Source: Lachnospiraceae bacterium
GTDB lineage: Bacteria; Bacillota; Clostridia; Lachnospirales; Lachnospiraceae
Direction: 5' to 3'
Assembly (NCBI GenBank): GCA_011959285.1
Contig: BLLW01000032.1
Coordinates: forward strand, 1 to 40,262
DNA: 40,262 nucleotides
Shown here: positions 23,261-32,068 of the stretch, one piece after another
How the letters are laid out: the number at the start of each line of letters is the position of its first letter
Numbering within the stretch: the first letter of the stretch is position 1
Notes under the pieces: model-generated
What the model saw: only the letters and a program-made list of their open reading frames with translations
Databases searched by the model: none
Told to the model about the DNA's origin: nothing
Position numbers and translations under genes: made by a program

Positions 23261-23686
23261 ATTTTCTGTACACTTTTCTTCACAATATTTGCAGCGGTAG
23301 ATCTCCTTATCTTCGTCGGACAGCACGAAGATATGGGGAAGACCCTGTTCAATGGAAGTGATGCACCTAGGATTCTTGCAATGGATGACATTTTTGATTT
23401 CCTTAGGCAGCAGCAGTTCCTTTTTTGATTCGATTTTTCCGTCCTTGATGACGTTGACGGTTATGTTGTGGTCGATAAATGCCAGAACGTCAAGGTTTAG
23501 CATATCGATATCGCATTCTACCTTTAAAATATCTTTTTTGCCCATTTTGCTGCTCTTGGCATTCTTGATGATGGCAACGGTGCAGTCCAGCTTGTCTAAC
23601 TGAAGATGATGATAAATGGATAGGCTTTTCCCTGCCTTAATATGGTCTAAAACAAATCCTTCCTCAATTTTTCCTACATTAAGCAT
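23255..23686 (-). CDS. pyrI: Aspartate carbamoyltransferase regulatory subunit
   Basis: A 143-aa allosteric subunit that binds nucleotides and forms the ATCase holoenzyme with PyrB. The zinc-binding domain has C103, C108, C132 and C135, which hold the contact to the catalytic chain. The N-terminal nucleotide-binding domain (GFVLDHIKAGKSLSIYHHL) is present. It lies 13 nt after pyrB on the same strand with a GGGAGGG site. A regulatory chain means feedback control by pyrimidine nucleotides is likely. Confidence 0.95.
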   Translation of the reverse strand: MLNVGKIEEGFVLDHIKAGKSLSIYHHLQLDKLDCTVAIIKNAKSSKMGKKDILKVECDIDMLNLDVLAFIDHNITVNVIKDGKIESKKELLLPKEIKNVIHCKNPRCITSIEQGLPHIFVLSDEDKEIYRCKYCEEKCTENL

Positions 23687-23699
23687 GTCGTTCCCTCCC

Positions 23700-24617
23700 T
23701 TAATCTACCTGAATATTCAATAATGTTAATATGAGAGCCATTCTCACGTAGACGCCGTATTGCACCTGCTTAAAGTAAGCGGCTCTTGGGTCTTCGTCCA
23801 CTTCCACAGAAATCTCATTTACTCTGGGAAGGGGGTGGAGCACCAGCATATCGGATTTTGCCAGTTCCATCTTTGCTTTGTCAAGGATATAAAAATCTTT
23901 TAATCTTACATAGTCTTCTTCGTTGAAGAAACGTTCCTTTTGGACTCTGGTCATGTACAGCAGATCAAGTTCTGGCATAATCTCCTCTAAGCGGATCACT
24001 TCTTCATAAGGGATGTTTTTTTCCTTGAGCATGTCGGTGACATAATCCGGAACCATAAGTTCCTTAGGGGAGATAAAAATAAACTTGATTCCCTCATAGC
24101 GGACAAGGGCATTGATCAGGGAGTGGACGGTGCGCCCAAATTTGAGATCGCCGCAAAGACCGATGGTAAAGTGGTCAAGACGCCCTTTCATGGAACGGAT
24201 GGTCAACAGGTCGGTGAGTGTCTGGGTAGGGTGCTGATGTCCGCCATCGCCTGCATTGATGACCGGGATGGAAGATTTGCTGGCAGCGACCATAGGTGCG
24301 CCCTCTTTGGGATGGCGCATGGCGCATATATCGGCAAAGCAGGAGATGACGCGGATGGTGTCAGATACGCTTTCGCCTTTAGCGGCAGAGGAAGAATCTG
24401 CGTCGGAAAAACCAAGGACGCTTCCGCCTAAGCTTAGCATGGCAGATTCAAAACTGAGTCTTGTGCGGGTGCTGGGCTCATAAAAACAGGTGGCAAGTTT
24501 CTTCCCGGTGCAGGCATGGGCATACTTATCCATGTTTGTTTCGATGTCGTTTGCCAGATCGAACAGCTGGTTCAATTCCCCCACAGAAAAATCCAGGGGA
24601 TTCATAAGATGTCTCAT
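23700..24617 (-). CDS. pyrB: Aspartate carbamoyltransferase catalytic subunit
   Basis: A 305-aa enzyme for the first committed step of pyrimidine synthesis: carbamoyl phosphate + aspartate to carbamoyl-aspartate. Carbamoyl-phosphate loop [23 protein letters not shown], and the HPLPRVNE motif are all intact. Start ATG 24617 follows AAGGAG. A perfect hairpin with a T-run ends only ~20 nt before the start, so the gene has no room for its own promoter behind the terminator. Confidence 0.96.
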   Translation of the reverse strand: MRHLMNPLDFSVGELNQLFDLANDIETNMDKYAHACTGKKLATCFYEPSTRTRLSFESAMLSLGGSVLGFSDADSSSAAKGESVSDTIRVISCFADICAMRHPKEGAPMVAASKSSIPVINAGDGGHQHPTQTLTDLLTIRSMKGRLDHFTIGLCGDLKFGRTVHSLINALVRYEGIKFIFISPKELMVPDYVTDMLKEKNIPYEEVIRLEEIMPELDLLYMTRVQKERFFNEEDYVRLKDFYILDKAKMELAKSDMLVLHPLPRVNEISVEVDEDPRAAYFKQVQYGVYVRMALILTLLNIQVD

Positions 24618-24634
24618 AGTTTGCTTCTCCTTCC

Positions 24635-24667
24635 ATAAAAAATCGAAGAGAAAATTCTCTTCGATTT
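24635..24667 (-). terminator. Terminator or attenuator in front of pyrB
   Basis: A perfect 13-bp inverted repeat (24640-24652 with 24655-24667) and, in the minus direction, six T (24640-24635). It ends just before the pyrB ribosome site. It either ends the nitroreductase transcript or attenuates pyrBI. Confidence 0.8.
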
Positions 24668-24687
24668 AAGTTTCATAAGGGGACGTC

Positions 24688-25248
24688 TCACGAGGTGCGG
24701 CATCCATCGTTTTGAAATGATAATAATTCTTCTACTGGTTTCCGTCTTGGAGCAGCCGGCTCTTCGTCGGGATATCCTACAGGGATAAGCGCTGCCAATT
24801 CCCGCTCTTCGGGAACGTTTAATAAAGAAGCAGCCTTTGCTTCGTCAAAGATTCCCATGATAACGGTGCCAAGCCCCTTTTCGTAAGCAGCCAGACAGAA
24901 TGTCTGTGCGGCAATTCCGGCGTCGAACATCTGCCAGGATGCGCCGCGAGGGGTAGAATAGGAGCCGTCACGTTCAAAGCCGCTTCTTCCTTTAATGTAG
25001 GTTACGGCGACTAAGAGAGGAGCCTGTGCAATGATCTCACCGTTCTTGGGATATGCCGGTGTACATTCAGCAGCAATCTTGTTCTTCAAATCTCCCTCAA
25101 CTGCAATATAGCGGGTGATTTGTGTATGCTTCCAGCTGGGGGCGTAGGAAGCAGTTTCAATGATTTCAGAAAGTAAAGCGTGATCCACAGGCTGATCCTT
25201 GAATTTACGGATACTTCTGCGTTCTTTGATACAGTCTTTTGCAGTCAT
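24688..25248 (-). CDS. Nitroreductase-family protein
   Basis: A 186-aa FMN-dependent oxidoreductase. The family N-terminus IKERRSIRKFKDQPVDHALLSEIIETASYAPSW, the AAQTFCLAAYEKGLGTVIMGIFDE helix and IPVGYPDEEP are clear. Typical members reduce nitro compounds or quinones; the natural substrate is unknown. ATG 25248 has AGGAG seven bases before it; a GTG two codons earlier is weaker. pyrB follows in the same direction after a terminator. Confidence 0.9.
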   Translation of the reverse strand: MTAKDCIKERRSIRKFKDQPVDHALLSEIIETASYAPSWKHTQITRYIAVEGDLKNKIAAECTPAYPKNGEIIAQAPLLVAVTYIKGRSGFERDGSYSTPRGASWQMFDAGIAAQTFCLAAYEKGLGTVIMGIFDEAKAASLLNVPEERELAALIPVGYPDEEPAAPRRKPVEELLSFQNDGCRTS

Positions 25249-25574
25249 AAGCACACTCCTATCTATTTAGATTTTAATTTTATTGATAACATCATAGCAC
25301 ACGGCAGGTCTTCTTTCAATCAAATAATGAAGGATAATTGGTAATTGGTAATGTGACAGTTCAGCCTGCAAGCGCAGGACAGCAGATTGGAGAATGGACG
25401 GCTGGGCACAGAGGGCGGAACAACTTATCTTTTCCAGTCTCTGCGAAAAATCGGCAACGGACAATCCGTGATAGTTCAACTTGCAATATGGGTGGGGATT
25501 TAGTATACTACGAAGTAGAAAACAGCAGTGTGAAACCGGAACGCAAGAGAAGATCTTGAAAGGAGCGATGAAGG
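25249..25574 (+). other. Intergenic stretch with a short repeat and promoter
   Basis: Two copies of TAATTGG stand in tandem (25335-25348), followed by TAATG, and a small hairpin CCTGC-AAGC-GCAGG lies at 25365-25378. This could be an extragenic repeat element. A promoter for the PH-domain gene is at 25481-25509. Open frames across it look non-coding. Confidence 0.4.
25481..25509 (+). promoter_or_regulatory. Promoter of the PH-domain gene
   Basis: TTGCAA (25481-25486), 17 bp, TATACT (25504-25509). Confidence 0.65.
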
Positions 25575-25958
25575 ATGGCGACAGAATTTGTAGAAAGAAA
25601 GAGATGGTTGTTTTTTGGACTTCCGTTTACATTTACGAAATATATCATCAAAGAAAATATACTTACCATAGACAGCGGACTATTGAAAAAAGTGGAAAAT
25701 GACTGTTATATGTACAAGGTGCAGGATGTGGAACTGGTGACTTCTCTTGCAGAGAGAATTTTTGGAACCGGAACGGTGATTTGTTACACAGGAGATACCA
25801 CTCACCCGAAGTTGCTTTTATCTCATATTAAAAATGCAAAGGTGATTAAAGACTTCATTCTTGAGGCTTCAGAGCAGGCAAGGATGAGACGCCGTACACT
25901 CAATACGCTGGATATCGGCGCCGGTGCCGGTGATTTTGAGGTGGATGATATGGAATAA
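25575..25958 (+). CDS. Bacterial PH-domain protein (YdbS-like)
   Basis: A 127-aa soluble protein with one bacterial Pleckstrin-homology-like domain: KRWLFFGLPFTFTKYIIKENILTIDSGLLKKVENDCYMYKVQDVELVTSLAERIFGTGTVICYTGD fits the bPH2 (DUF304) pattern. Unlike YdbS it has no membrane helices. The last ~25 residues are charged and then glycine/acid-rich. Function of this family is not settled. It is a single gene with its own promoter and a hairpin after the stop. Confidence 0.75.
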   Translation: MATEFVERKRWLFFGLPFTFTKYIIKENILTIDSGLLKKVENDCYMYKVQDVELVTSLAERIFGTGTVICYTGDTTHPKLLLSHIKNAKVIKDFILEASEQARMRRRTLNTLDIGAGAGDFEVDDME

Positions 25959-25962
25959 GTAC

Positions 25963-25992
25963 AAGGCGGTATGAGCAGAATCATACCGCTTC
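25963..25992. terminator. Shared hairpin between convergent genes
   Basis: GCGGTATGA (25966-25974) pairs perfectly with TCATACCGC (25981-25989). The T-run is poor on both sides. The right arm includes the stop codon of the CmpB-type gene. Confidence 0.55.
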
Positions 25993-26400
25993 CTTGTTGT
26001 GGTTTTCTTCATTTGACAGGAGTTTTTCAAGCAAAAGTCCTAAGAAAAACCAATTGGGAAAGTAGTCTAGGCGGATGACCTTTTGAATATGCCATCGGGA
26101 GCCTTCGTAATTCCAAGGACATAGCTTCCGATGATTCAGAAAGCGTCCTGTAAGGTATTCACAGGTAAAAATGCACAGGGAGTAAACGCTGCCTCTTATA
26201 TAGAGAGGCAGATTTTTAAGCCGCTTAAAGACAGGACCAAGCAGGCAGGCGCTGCCGTAGATAGGGAACATCCAAAGGGAGGTCTGTCCCATCAGGCGCA
26301 AGTCTCTTTTTTGGAAGGAACTAAGGGCGGTAAAGGTGATTTCAAGGCACCATCCTATGAGCCCGCATTTCAAAAAATTTTTAAAAAATGTTTTCATCAT
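25981..26400 (-). CDS. CmpB-type putative ABC transporter permease (PF06541-like)
   Basis: A 139-aa membrane protein. GWCLEITFTALSSF at the start and CPWNYEGSRWHIQKVIRLDYFPNWFFLGLLLE at the end match the family annotated as putative ABC-transporter type IV. Three or four helices are predicted. Real transport activity has not been shown for this family, and no ATPase is nearby. The ATG has no strong ribosome site. It diverges from the folate operon. Confidence 0.7.
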   Translation of the reverse strand: MMKTFFKNFLKCGLIGWCLEITFTALSSFQKRDLRLMGQTSLWMFPIYGSACLLGPVFKRLKNLPLYIRGSVYSLCIFTCEYLTGRFLNHRKLCPWNYEGSRWHIQKVIRLDYFPNWFFLGLLLEKLLSNEENHNKEAV

Positions 26401-26453
26401 AATATCAGTATGAGAAAAAAGGAATGGAATTATACAGGAAAGAAGTAGTTGAT

Positions 26454-27812
26454 ATGGAAAATCAAAAAGATATGACTTATCAGGAGGTCATGGATTATAT
26501 AGAGGAATTAAAAGTATATGGGAGCGTGCCGGGACTTGATAACATCAAGAATTTGTGCAGTAAGCTCGGCAATCCCCAGCAGGCGCTTTCTTTTGTCCAT
26601 ATTGCAGGGACCAACGGAAAGGGCTCTGTGCTTGCTTTTCTCTCTCAGGTGCTGAAGGAAGCCGGATACCGTACGGGCAGATACATTTCGCCTACGCTGT
26701 TTGATTACAGGGAGCGGATTCAGGTCAATAACCGACCAATCAGCAAAAAGGAACTCTGTGCCCAGATGACGAGGCTGAAAGAGATTTGCCAGGAGCTGAT
26801 AGAGGAGGAAAAGCCTCACCCTACGGCATTTGAAATCGAGACGGCGATGGCGTTTCAATATTTCAAAGAGCAGAAATGCCAGATTGTCGTTCTTGAGACG
26901 GGACTTGGAGGACTTTTGGACGCCACTAATATTGTCACGAATACGCTGGCAGCGGTATTTACATCGATCAGTATGGATCACATGGGCGTTTTGGGAGGAA
27001 CACTGCAGGAGATTGCGGAGAATAAGGCGGGAATCATGAAACCCGGTGCAACGGCAGTGGCGCTTAAGAAAGACATGGAGGTAAATACGGTTTTACAAAA
27101 AAAAGCTTATCTTCTAGGGATTCCTTTTATCACAGCAGACCCTGACCACGCGTCGGGAATAAAGAGGAGCTTGACCAAACAGATCTTTTCCTATAAAGAA
27201 TACAAAAATCTCACCATTTCCCTTGTGGGCGCCTATCAGATTGAAAATGCGCTTCTTGCGGCACAGACCATAAGCGTGCTGAAGGAAAAGGGATTCCAGA
27301 TACCGGATCAGGCGGTCTATAAAGGATTTGAACACACCCTCTGGCAGGGGCGGTTTCAGGTTCTGGCAAAAAGACCCTACTTCATTGCCGACGGCGCGCA
27401 TAACCGGGACGGTGCGAAGCGGCTTGCGGAAACCATTCGTTTGTATTTTACAAACAGGAAGATTATCTATATAATAGGAATGTTGAGGGATAAAGAGCAG
27501 GACGAGATTTTAAAGGAAACCGCCTTCCTGGCGTCTCAGATTCTGACGGTGCCGACCAAAGGAGAGCGGGGGCTTTCCGCCTATGATCTGGCGTGTAAGG
27601 CGAAGGAATATCACGAGCATGTGACGGCGTCGGACAGTGTGGAGGAGGCTGTGGAGATGGCGTATCTGCTGGCAGATAAGGATACGGTCATCATCGCCTT
27701 TGGCTCTTTATCTTATCTGGGCGTACTGATTCAAATGGTGGAAAAAATAAATACCGAAAAGAGCAGAAATGATATCGGGAGAGATTCGCATGGTAAACAA
27801 AGAGAAAGTTGA
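26454..27812 (+). CDS. folC: Folylpolyglutamate synthase / dihydrofolate synthase
   Basis: A 452-aa Mur-ligase-like enzyme that adds glutamate to dihydropteroate and folates. ATP loop [24 protein letters not shown], the metal-binding [12 protein letters not shown], and DGAHNRDGA are intact. ATG 26454 is preceded by AGGAAAGAAG. It opens the folate operon and overlaps folE by 23 nt. Whether it is bifunctional cannot be told, but no second folC is in the window. Confidence 0.93.
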   Translation: MENQKDMTYQEVMDYIEELKVYGSVPGLDNIKNLCSKLGNPQQALSFVHIAGTNGKGSVLAFLSQVLKEAGYRTGRYISPTLFDYRERIQVNNRPISKKELCAQMTRLKEICQELIEEEKPHPTAFEIETAMAFQYFKEQKCQIVVLETGLGGLLDATNIVTNTLAAVFTSISMDHMGVLGGTLQEIAENKAGIMKPGATAVALKKDMEVNTVLQKKAYLLGIPFITADPDHASGIKRSLTKQIFSYKEYKNLTISLVGAYQIENALLAAQTISVLKEKGFQIPDQAVYKGFEHTLWQGRFQVLAKRPYFIADGAHNRDGAKRLAETIRLYFTNRKIIYIIGMLRDKEQDEILKETAFLASQILTVPTKGERGLSAYDLACKAKEYHEHVTASDSVEEAVEMAYLLADKDTVIIAFGSLSYLGVLIQMVEKINTEKSRNDIGRDSHGKQRES

Positions 27813-28344
27813 GGAGGCAATCAGGCTCCTTTTAGAAGGCATTGGAGAGGATTTACACAGAGAAGGACTGAAAGACACACCGGCAAGGGTGGCAAGGATG
27901 TACGAGGAGATTCTAAGCGGCATGGAGGATTCCCCCAAGGAGCATCTGTCTAAAACCTTTACCGCAGAAAATAATGAGATGGTCATAGAAAAGGACATCC
28001 TTTTCTATTCTACCTGTGAGCATCATTTGATGCCCTTTTACGGAAAGGCACATATTGCCTATGTACCTGACGGTAAGGTAGTGGGAATCAGTAAGCTTGC
28101 CCGCACTGTGGAGACTTATGCAAAAAGGCTGCAGATCCAGGAAAAGATGACGGCACAGATCGCGGATGCAATTATGGAAAATCTAAGACCAAAGGGCGTG
28201 ATCGTGCTGATAGAGGCAGAGCATATGTGCATGACCATGCGGGGGGTCAAAAAGCCGGGAAGCCAGACTGTGACCATGGTTTCCAAAGGAATCTTTGAAA
28301 AGGATGCGAGACTGAAAAAGACGTTTCTTGATTTGGTGAGGTAA
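27790..28344 (+). CDS. folE: GTP cyclohydrolase I
   Basis: A 184-aa enzyme that converts GTP to dihydroneopterin triphosphate, the first folate step. Zinc ligands are in [10 protein letters not shown] and in [29 protein letters not shown] and [10 protein letters not shown] are typical. The start chosen is ATG 27790 with GGGAGA eight bases before it, inside the end of folC. Confidence 0.95.
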   Translation: MVNKEKVEEAIRLLLEGIGEDLHREGLKDTPARVARMYEEILSGMEDSPKEHLSKTFTAENNEMVIEKDILFYSTCEHHLMPFYGKAHIAYVPDGKVVGISKLARTVETYAKRLQIQEKMTAQIADAIMENLRPKGVIVLIEAEHMCMTMRGVKKPGSQTVTMVSKGIFEKDARLKKTFLDLVR

Positions 28345-28356
28345 GGCGGAAGATAG

Positions 28357-28839
28357 ATGGAGCGTGTAAACAGGATTTTAACAAGCAGTTTGTATCAGGA
28401 ATACCTTAGAAAAAATAATCTGGCAGAGGCTTCACGGCGCTTCTGCCATCATAATATGGGGCACTTTTTGGATGTGGCGCGTATCGCCAGCATATTAAAT
28501 GAGAAGGAGGACTACGGGCAGGAGCAGGAAATCATTTATGCGGCGGCGCTTTTGCACGACATTGGAAGGTGGCGTCAGTATGAGGATGGGACACCCCATG
28601 AGAAGGCAAGCGCTGATTTAGCGCCGGCAGTCCTTGAGGAAAGCGGTTTTAATGATGTGGACAGAGACAGGATTCTTACAGCAATCATAAACCACAGAGA
28701 TGCTGCAGTGAAAGGAGAAAAGTCTTTATCGGGACTTTTGTACAGGGCAGACAAATCCAGCCGCCCCTGCTTTGCCTGTGAAATGGAAAAGGATTGTGAC
28801 TGGAAAAAGGAAAAAAAGAATTTAAAGCTATTGATTTGA
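28357..28839 (+). CDS. HD-domain phosphohydrolase in the folate operon
   Basis: A 160-aa HD-superfamily protein. Metal-binding residues appear in order: H36 (GHFLDVARIA), H67-D68 (LLHDIGRW), H81 (PHEKAS), H113 (INHRD) and D132 (RADKSSRPC). Three Cys near the end (138, 141, 147) are a lineage feature. It lies 12 nt after folE and 42 nt before folP. No Nudix hydrolase for dihydroneopterin triphosphate (FolQ) is in the operon, so this enzyme is a candidate for that step. This role is inference from position and fold. Confidence 0.85.
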   Translation: MERVNRILTSSLYQEYLRKNNLAEASRRFCHHNMGHFLDVARIASILNEKEDYGQEQEIIYAAALLHDIGRWRQYEDGTPHEKASADLAPAVLEESGFNDVDRDRILTAIINHRDAAVKGEKSLSGLLYRADKSSRPCFACEMEKDCDWKKEKKNLKLLI

Positions 28840-28881
28840 ACATGCAGGGAGCTTACGGCGGAAAGAGAAGGGGTAAATAAA

Positions 28882-29718
28882 GTGAACATTGGCGGACGTG
28901 AATTTGACTTAAAAAATCATACTTATATTATGGGAATCTTAAATGTAACGCCAGATTCCTTTTCCGACGGTGGGAAATACAGCCGTCTTGACGAAGCCCT
29001 GTTTCATGTGGAGGAGATGCTTGGAGAGGGGATGGATCTGCTTGATATAGGCGGAGAATCTACCAGACCGGGGCATACGTTTGTACCGGCGCAGGAGGAG
29101 ACAGAGCGAGTCGTGCCGATAATCGAAGCGGTAAAGCGGCGGTTTGATGTGCCTGTTTCGCTGGATACCTATAAGGCAGAGGTTGCCAGTGAAGGGCTTA
29201 AAGCAGGGGTGGATATGATCAATGATATCTGGGGGTTGAAATACGATCCGGACATGGCATGCACCATTGCAAAGGCAGGCGTTCCCTGTGTGCTGATGCA
29301 TAATCGGAAAGAAACGGATTACCATCAATTTGTGGAAGATGTGGTTGCAGATTTGCGTGAGACGGTCCGAATTGCCAAGAGCAGCGGAATTAAGGATGAG
29401 CAGATTGTCCTAGACCCGGGAATCGGCTTTGGCAAAACCTACGGGCAGAATCTTGAGATGCTTTATTCTCTTGAACGGCTGCTGGAACTTGAATACCCTG
29501 TATTGCTTGGCGCCAGCCGTAAATCCGTGGTTGGGCTTACCCTTGACCTTCCAGCAGATCAGCGGATGGAAGGGACGCTGGTCACCACCGTCTTTGGCGT
29601 GATGAAAGGGTGTTCTTTTGTGCGGGTGCATGATATTAAGGAACATGTGCGCGCGGTGAAAATGACAGAGGCGATTCTTTTATCAGGCGGCGCACTGCCG
29701 AGAGGAAGATTTTGTTAA
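28882..29718 (+). CDS. folP: Dihydropteroate synthase
   Basis: A 278-aa TIM barrel that joins the pterin diphosphate to p-aminobenzoate; sulfonamides target it. MGILNVTPDSFSDGG, LLDIGGESTRPGH, DPGIGFGKT and LLGASRKS are all present. The start is GTG 28882, with AAGGGG a little upstream. It is the fourth gene of the operon. Confidence 0.96.
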   Translation: MNIGGREFDLKNHTYIMGILNVTPDSFSDGGKYSRLDEALFHVEEMLGEGMDLLDIGGESTRPGHTFVPAQEETERVVPIIEAVKRRFDVPVSLDTYKAEVASEGLKAGVDMINDIWGLKYDPDMACTIAKAGVPCVLMHNRKETDYHQFVEDVVADLRETVRIAKSSGIKDEQIVLDPGIGFGKTYGQNLEMLYSLERLLELEYPVLLGASRKSVVGLTLDLPADQRMEGTLVTTVFGVMKGCSFVRVHDIKEHVRAVKMTEAILLSGGALPRGRFC

Positions 29719-29730
29719 CAGGAGGGACTT

Positions 29731-30582
29731 ATGGATCAAATTAGGATAGAAAATCTGGAGGTTTATGCCCACCACGGTGTTTTCCCCCAGGAGACACAAA
29801 AGGGGCAGATTTTTGTGATCAATGCCGTCTTACATACGGAATTAAAAAAAGCAGGCATGGGGGATGATCTGGCGTTGTCCACCAACTACGGGGAGGTCTG
29901 CCTTTTTATCGATGATTACTTGAGAGAACATACATTTCTTCTGATAGAAGCGGCAGCAGAGCATCTGGCGAAGGAACTGCTGTTACGATTTCCTTTGATC
30001 GAATGTCTGGCACTTGAAATCAAAAAGCCTCATGCGCCCATCAACCTGCCTTTTTCCAGCGTGTCCGTGCACATAGAGAGAGGATGGAAGCGCGCTTATT
30101 TGGGAATCGGTTCCAATTTAGGGGATAAGCAGGGCTATATCCAAAAAGGGATAGAGGGTCTTAAGGAAAACCCTATGATTCGCGGGGTGAAGTGCTCAAA
30201 GATACTTACAACGTCTCCCTATGGCGGCGTGGAGCAGGACGATTTCCTAAATGCTGTCATTGAGCTAAAGACATTGTTGACACCCTATGAACTTTTAGAC
30301 TTTTTACATAAGCTGGAGGCAGAAGCGGGAAGAGAGCGGAAGATCCACTGGGGACCTAGGACGCTGGATCTGGATATTTTATTTTATCAGGATTTCCTGT
30401 CAAATGATCCGACGCTTACCGTGCCCCATCCGGATATGCAAAACCGGAAGTTTGTATTAGAACCGCTCGATGAGCTCTGTCCGTGGCAATACAATCCGGT
30501 TACAGGGAAAAATGTTAGACAGATGTATTTGGAGCTGAACCGCAGTGGAAAAATAGGTGAAGTGCAGGAGGAAGTGCAGTGA
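29731..30582 (+). CDS. folBK: Fused dihydroneopterin aldolase and HPPK
   Basis: A 283-aa bifunctional enzyme. Residues 1-115 are FolB (IENLEVYAHHGVFPQETQKGQ, STNYGEVC, IEAAAEHLA, EIKKPHAPI), which cleaves dihydroneopterin. Residues ~118-283 are FolK (RAYLGIGSNLGDK, TSPYGGVEQDDFLNAVIEL, GPRTLDLDILFYQD, VPHPDMQNRKFVLEPL), which pyrophosphorylates the product. There is no stop or frameshift at the junction. The product feeds FolP encoded just upstream. It ends overlapping the DUF6472 gene by 4 nt. Confidence 0.95.
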   Translation: MDQIRIENLEVYAHHGVFPQETQKGQIFVINAVLHTELKKAGMGDDLALSTNYGEVCLFIDDYLREHTFLLIEAAAEHLAKELLLRFPLIECLALEIKKPHAPINLPFSSVSVHIERGWKRAYLGIGSNLGDKQGYIQKGIEGLKENPMIRGVKCSKILTTSPYGGVEQDDFLNAVIELKTLLTPYELLDFLHKLEAEAGRERKIHWGPRTLDLDILFYQDFLSNDPTLTVPHPDMQNRKFVLEPLDELCPWQYNPVTGKNVRQMYLELNRSGKIGEVQEEVQ

Positions 30583-30776
30583 GCAAGAAAGCAAAACGTT
30601 TTGCAGGCAGCTGTGAACAATGCAATAATTTTGTTTATGATGAGGATTACGAGTGCTATACCTGTGAGGTGAATTTGGATGAAGATGAGATGGCTAAATT
30701 TTTGGCGGATTCCTATAAAGATTGTCCTTATTACCAGCCGGCAGATGAGTATCTGATTGTGAAAAAGCAGATGTAA
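30579..30776 (+). CDS. DUF6472-family small cysteine protein
   Basis: A 65-aa protein. It has CEQCNNFVYDEDYECYTCEVNLDEDEMAKFL and CPYY, giving five Cys, so metal binding is plausible. The function of the family is unknown. GTG 30579 overlaps the folBK stop (GTGA), so it is the last gene of the folate operon by translation coupling. A strong hairpin follows. Confidence 0.8.
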   Translation: MSKKAKRFAGSCEQCNNFVYDEDYECYTCEVNLDEDEMAKFLADSYKDCPYYQPADEYLIVKKQM

Positions 30777-30789
30777 TTTCTTTCTCCAT

Positions 30790-30822
30790 AAAAATAGCCT
30801 TATCAACTAAACGATAAGGCTA
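30790..30822 (-). terminator. Hairpin terminator between convergent genes
   Basis: TAGCCTTATC (30795-30804) pairs perfectly with GATAAGGCTA (30813-30822). On the minus strand five T follow, so it ends the DUF5050 transcript and may also stop the folate operon. Confidence 0.8.
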
Positions 30823-30852
30823 AAATTATCATGTTCGGTTAAACTTTTACAA

Positions 30853-31890
30853 TTACGGGGTGGATGCATCACTGGCTTCGAGGGCAGCCGAAAATGGGGT
30901 GACATTAATCGCACCGTTTACAGGCGTATGGTAAACAGGAATATTTTGTCCGAATGCGTTGAAGTATGCATAGTTGGAGGTTAAGTGAATCTGTTCATAA
31001 TTGCCCTCTGCAACGATTTCAGGATTGCTTCCGTCTAATTCCATACGTTTTAGCGCAGGTTCTGTGGTGGAGTTTTTCTGGTAATAGATATAGTGGTCGC
31101 CTACATTAAAGGTATCAACGCGGTCATTTGTCAATATTTCTACTGTGTGATCGGAAAGGGAATAACGGCACAGGCAGTAGTCGGAAGAGATGTCCATGTA
31201 ATAAATATAGCCTGCATGATAAACAGGAAAGCATAGATTCCCTTCAAAAATGGTAGAGATAACGTCTGTTCTGGTGTCAAGGGCATAGAGATAATGATCT
31301 TTGCCGGTACCGCTAAAGTAGATTGTGCCGTTGTCACATGCCGCAGGAGAGATGATATCCTTGGACACAAGGGTATTTTCGGACTTATCCGTTCTAACTT
31401 TGTACAGCTGGGTGAAATCGGTGTTATTATAACGCTGATAATAAATATAGTCGCCGGCAAGCTGCATGGTGACGGCGGCGTTGCGGTCAAGACATTCTGC
31501 GTGGGAGCCGTCTGTTCTGGCTCGATAGACGCCGTAAGTACGCACCACATACCCCATACCGGTACCGCCTCCCTGCTGGCTGTCCATATAATAATAAATA
31601 AAATCGCCTCCCGTATTGATTGCGCTGGTCTGCGCTTCGTTCAGCTTCTGTAAATCTGTCTCATCTGCATTCATGGAATAAAGGCATCCATTGTCATAAG
31701 CATTGGCAAAGAAGACCTTTCCATTGCTTTCGGCAAAAAGACCGCCGTTATTCAAATTCCCAGCGGTATTCCCTGTAACAGAAATGTCATTAGAAGGTAT
31801 CTTCTCAGAAAGGGAAGAAAGAACAGTGAAACCTACTAACACGAATAAAATAATAGCTGCAAAAAGCAGCACTTTCCAATTTTTTTTCAT
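30853..31890 (-). CDS. DUF5050-type membrane-anchored beta-propeller protein
   Basis: A 345-aa protein with an N-terminal signal anchor (about residues 7-27). The outer part consists of repeated units with the pattern GxxIYY/F (GDFIYYYM, GDYIYYQRY, NGTIYFSG, AGYIYYMD, GDHYIYYQK), fitting a DUF5050 propeller as in TolB-like folds. Binding or sensing at the cell surface is plausible, but no ligand is known. It diverges from pheA. Confidence 0.8.
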   Translation of the reverse strand: MKKNWKVLLFAAIILFVLVGFTVLSSLSEKIPSNDISVTGNTAGNLNNGGLFAESNGKVFFANAYDNGCLYSMNADETDLQKLNEAQTSAINTGGDFIYYYMDSQQGGGTGMGYVVRTYGVYRARTDGSHAECLDRNAAVTMQLAGDYIYYQRYNNTDFTQLYKVRTDKSENTLVSKDIISPAACDNGTIYFSGTGKDHYLYALDTRTDVISTIFEGNLCFPVYHAGYIYYMDISSDYCLCRYSLSDHTVEILTNDRVDTFNVGDHYIYYQKNSTTEPALKRMELDGSNPEIVAEGNYEQIHLTSNYAYFNAFGQNIPVYHTPVNGAINVTPFSAALEASDASTP

Positions 31891-31999
31891 AAGAGCAATT
31901 CCTTTCCATCAAAAAAATATAAACCTATTTTATTATAATAAGGCGCAAATCTTTCCGCAACAGATATTTTTGGACTGCACACAAAATATTCCCCAGGTC

Positions 32000-32028
32000 T
32001 TGAATCCGGTTTTTATTTATAATAAAAT
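32000..32028 (+). promoter_or_regulatory. Promoter of pheA
   Basis: TTGAAT (32000-32005), 17 bp, TAAAAT (32023-32028). No T-box or leader peptide was seen. Confidence 0.5.
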
Positions 32029-32068
32029 AGTAGCAATACAATATATCTAAGAGTGGAAGGACATACCG

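Noticed and set aside
24635-24760. PyrR binding loop for pyrBI
   Set aside because: No sequence like the Firmicute PyrR anti-antiterminator consensus was found before pyrB.
25267-25559. Overlapping open frames on both strands
   Set aside because: No ribosome sites, low-complexity repeat and a promoter lie inside; neither frame resembles a protein.
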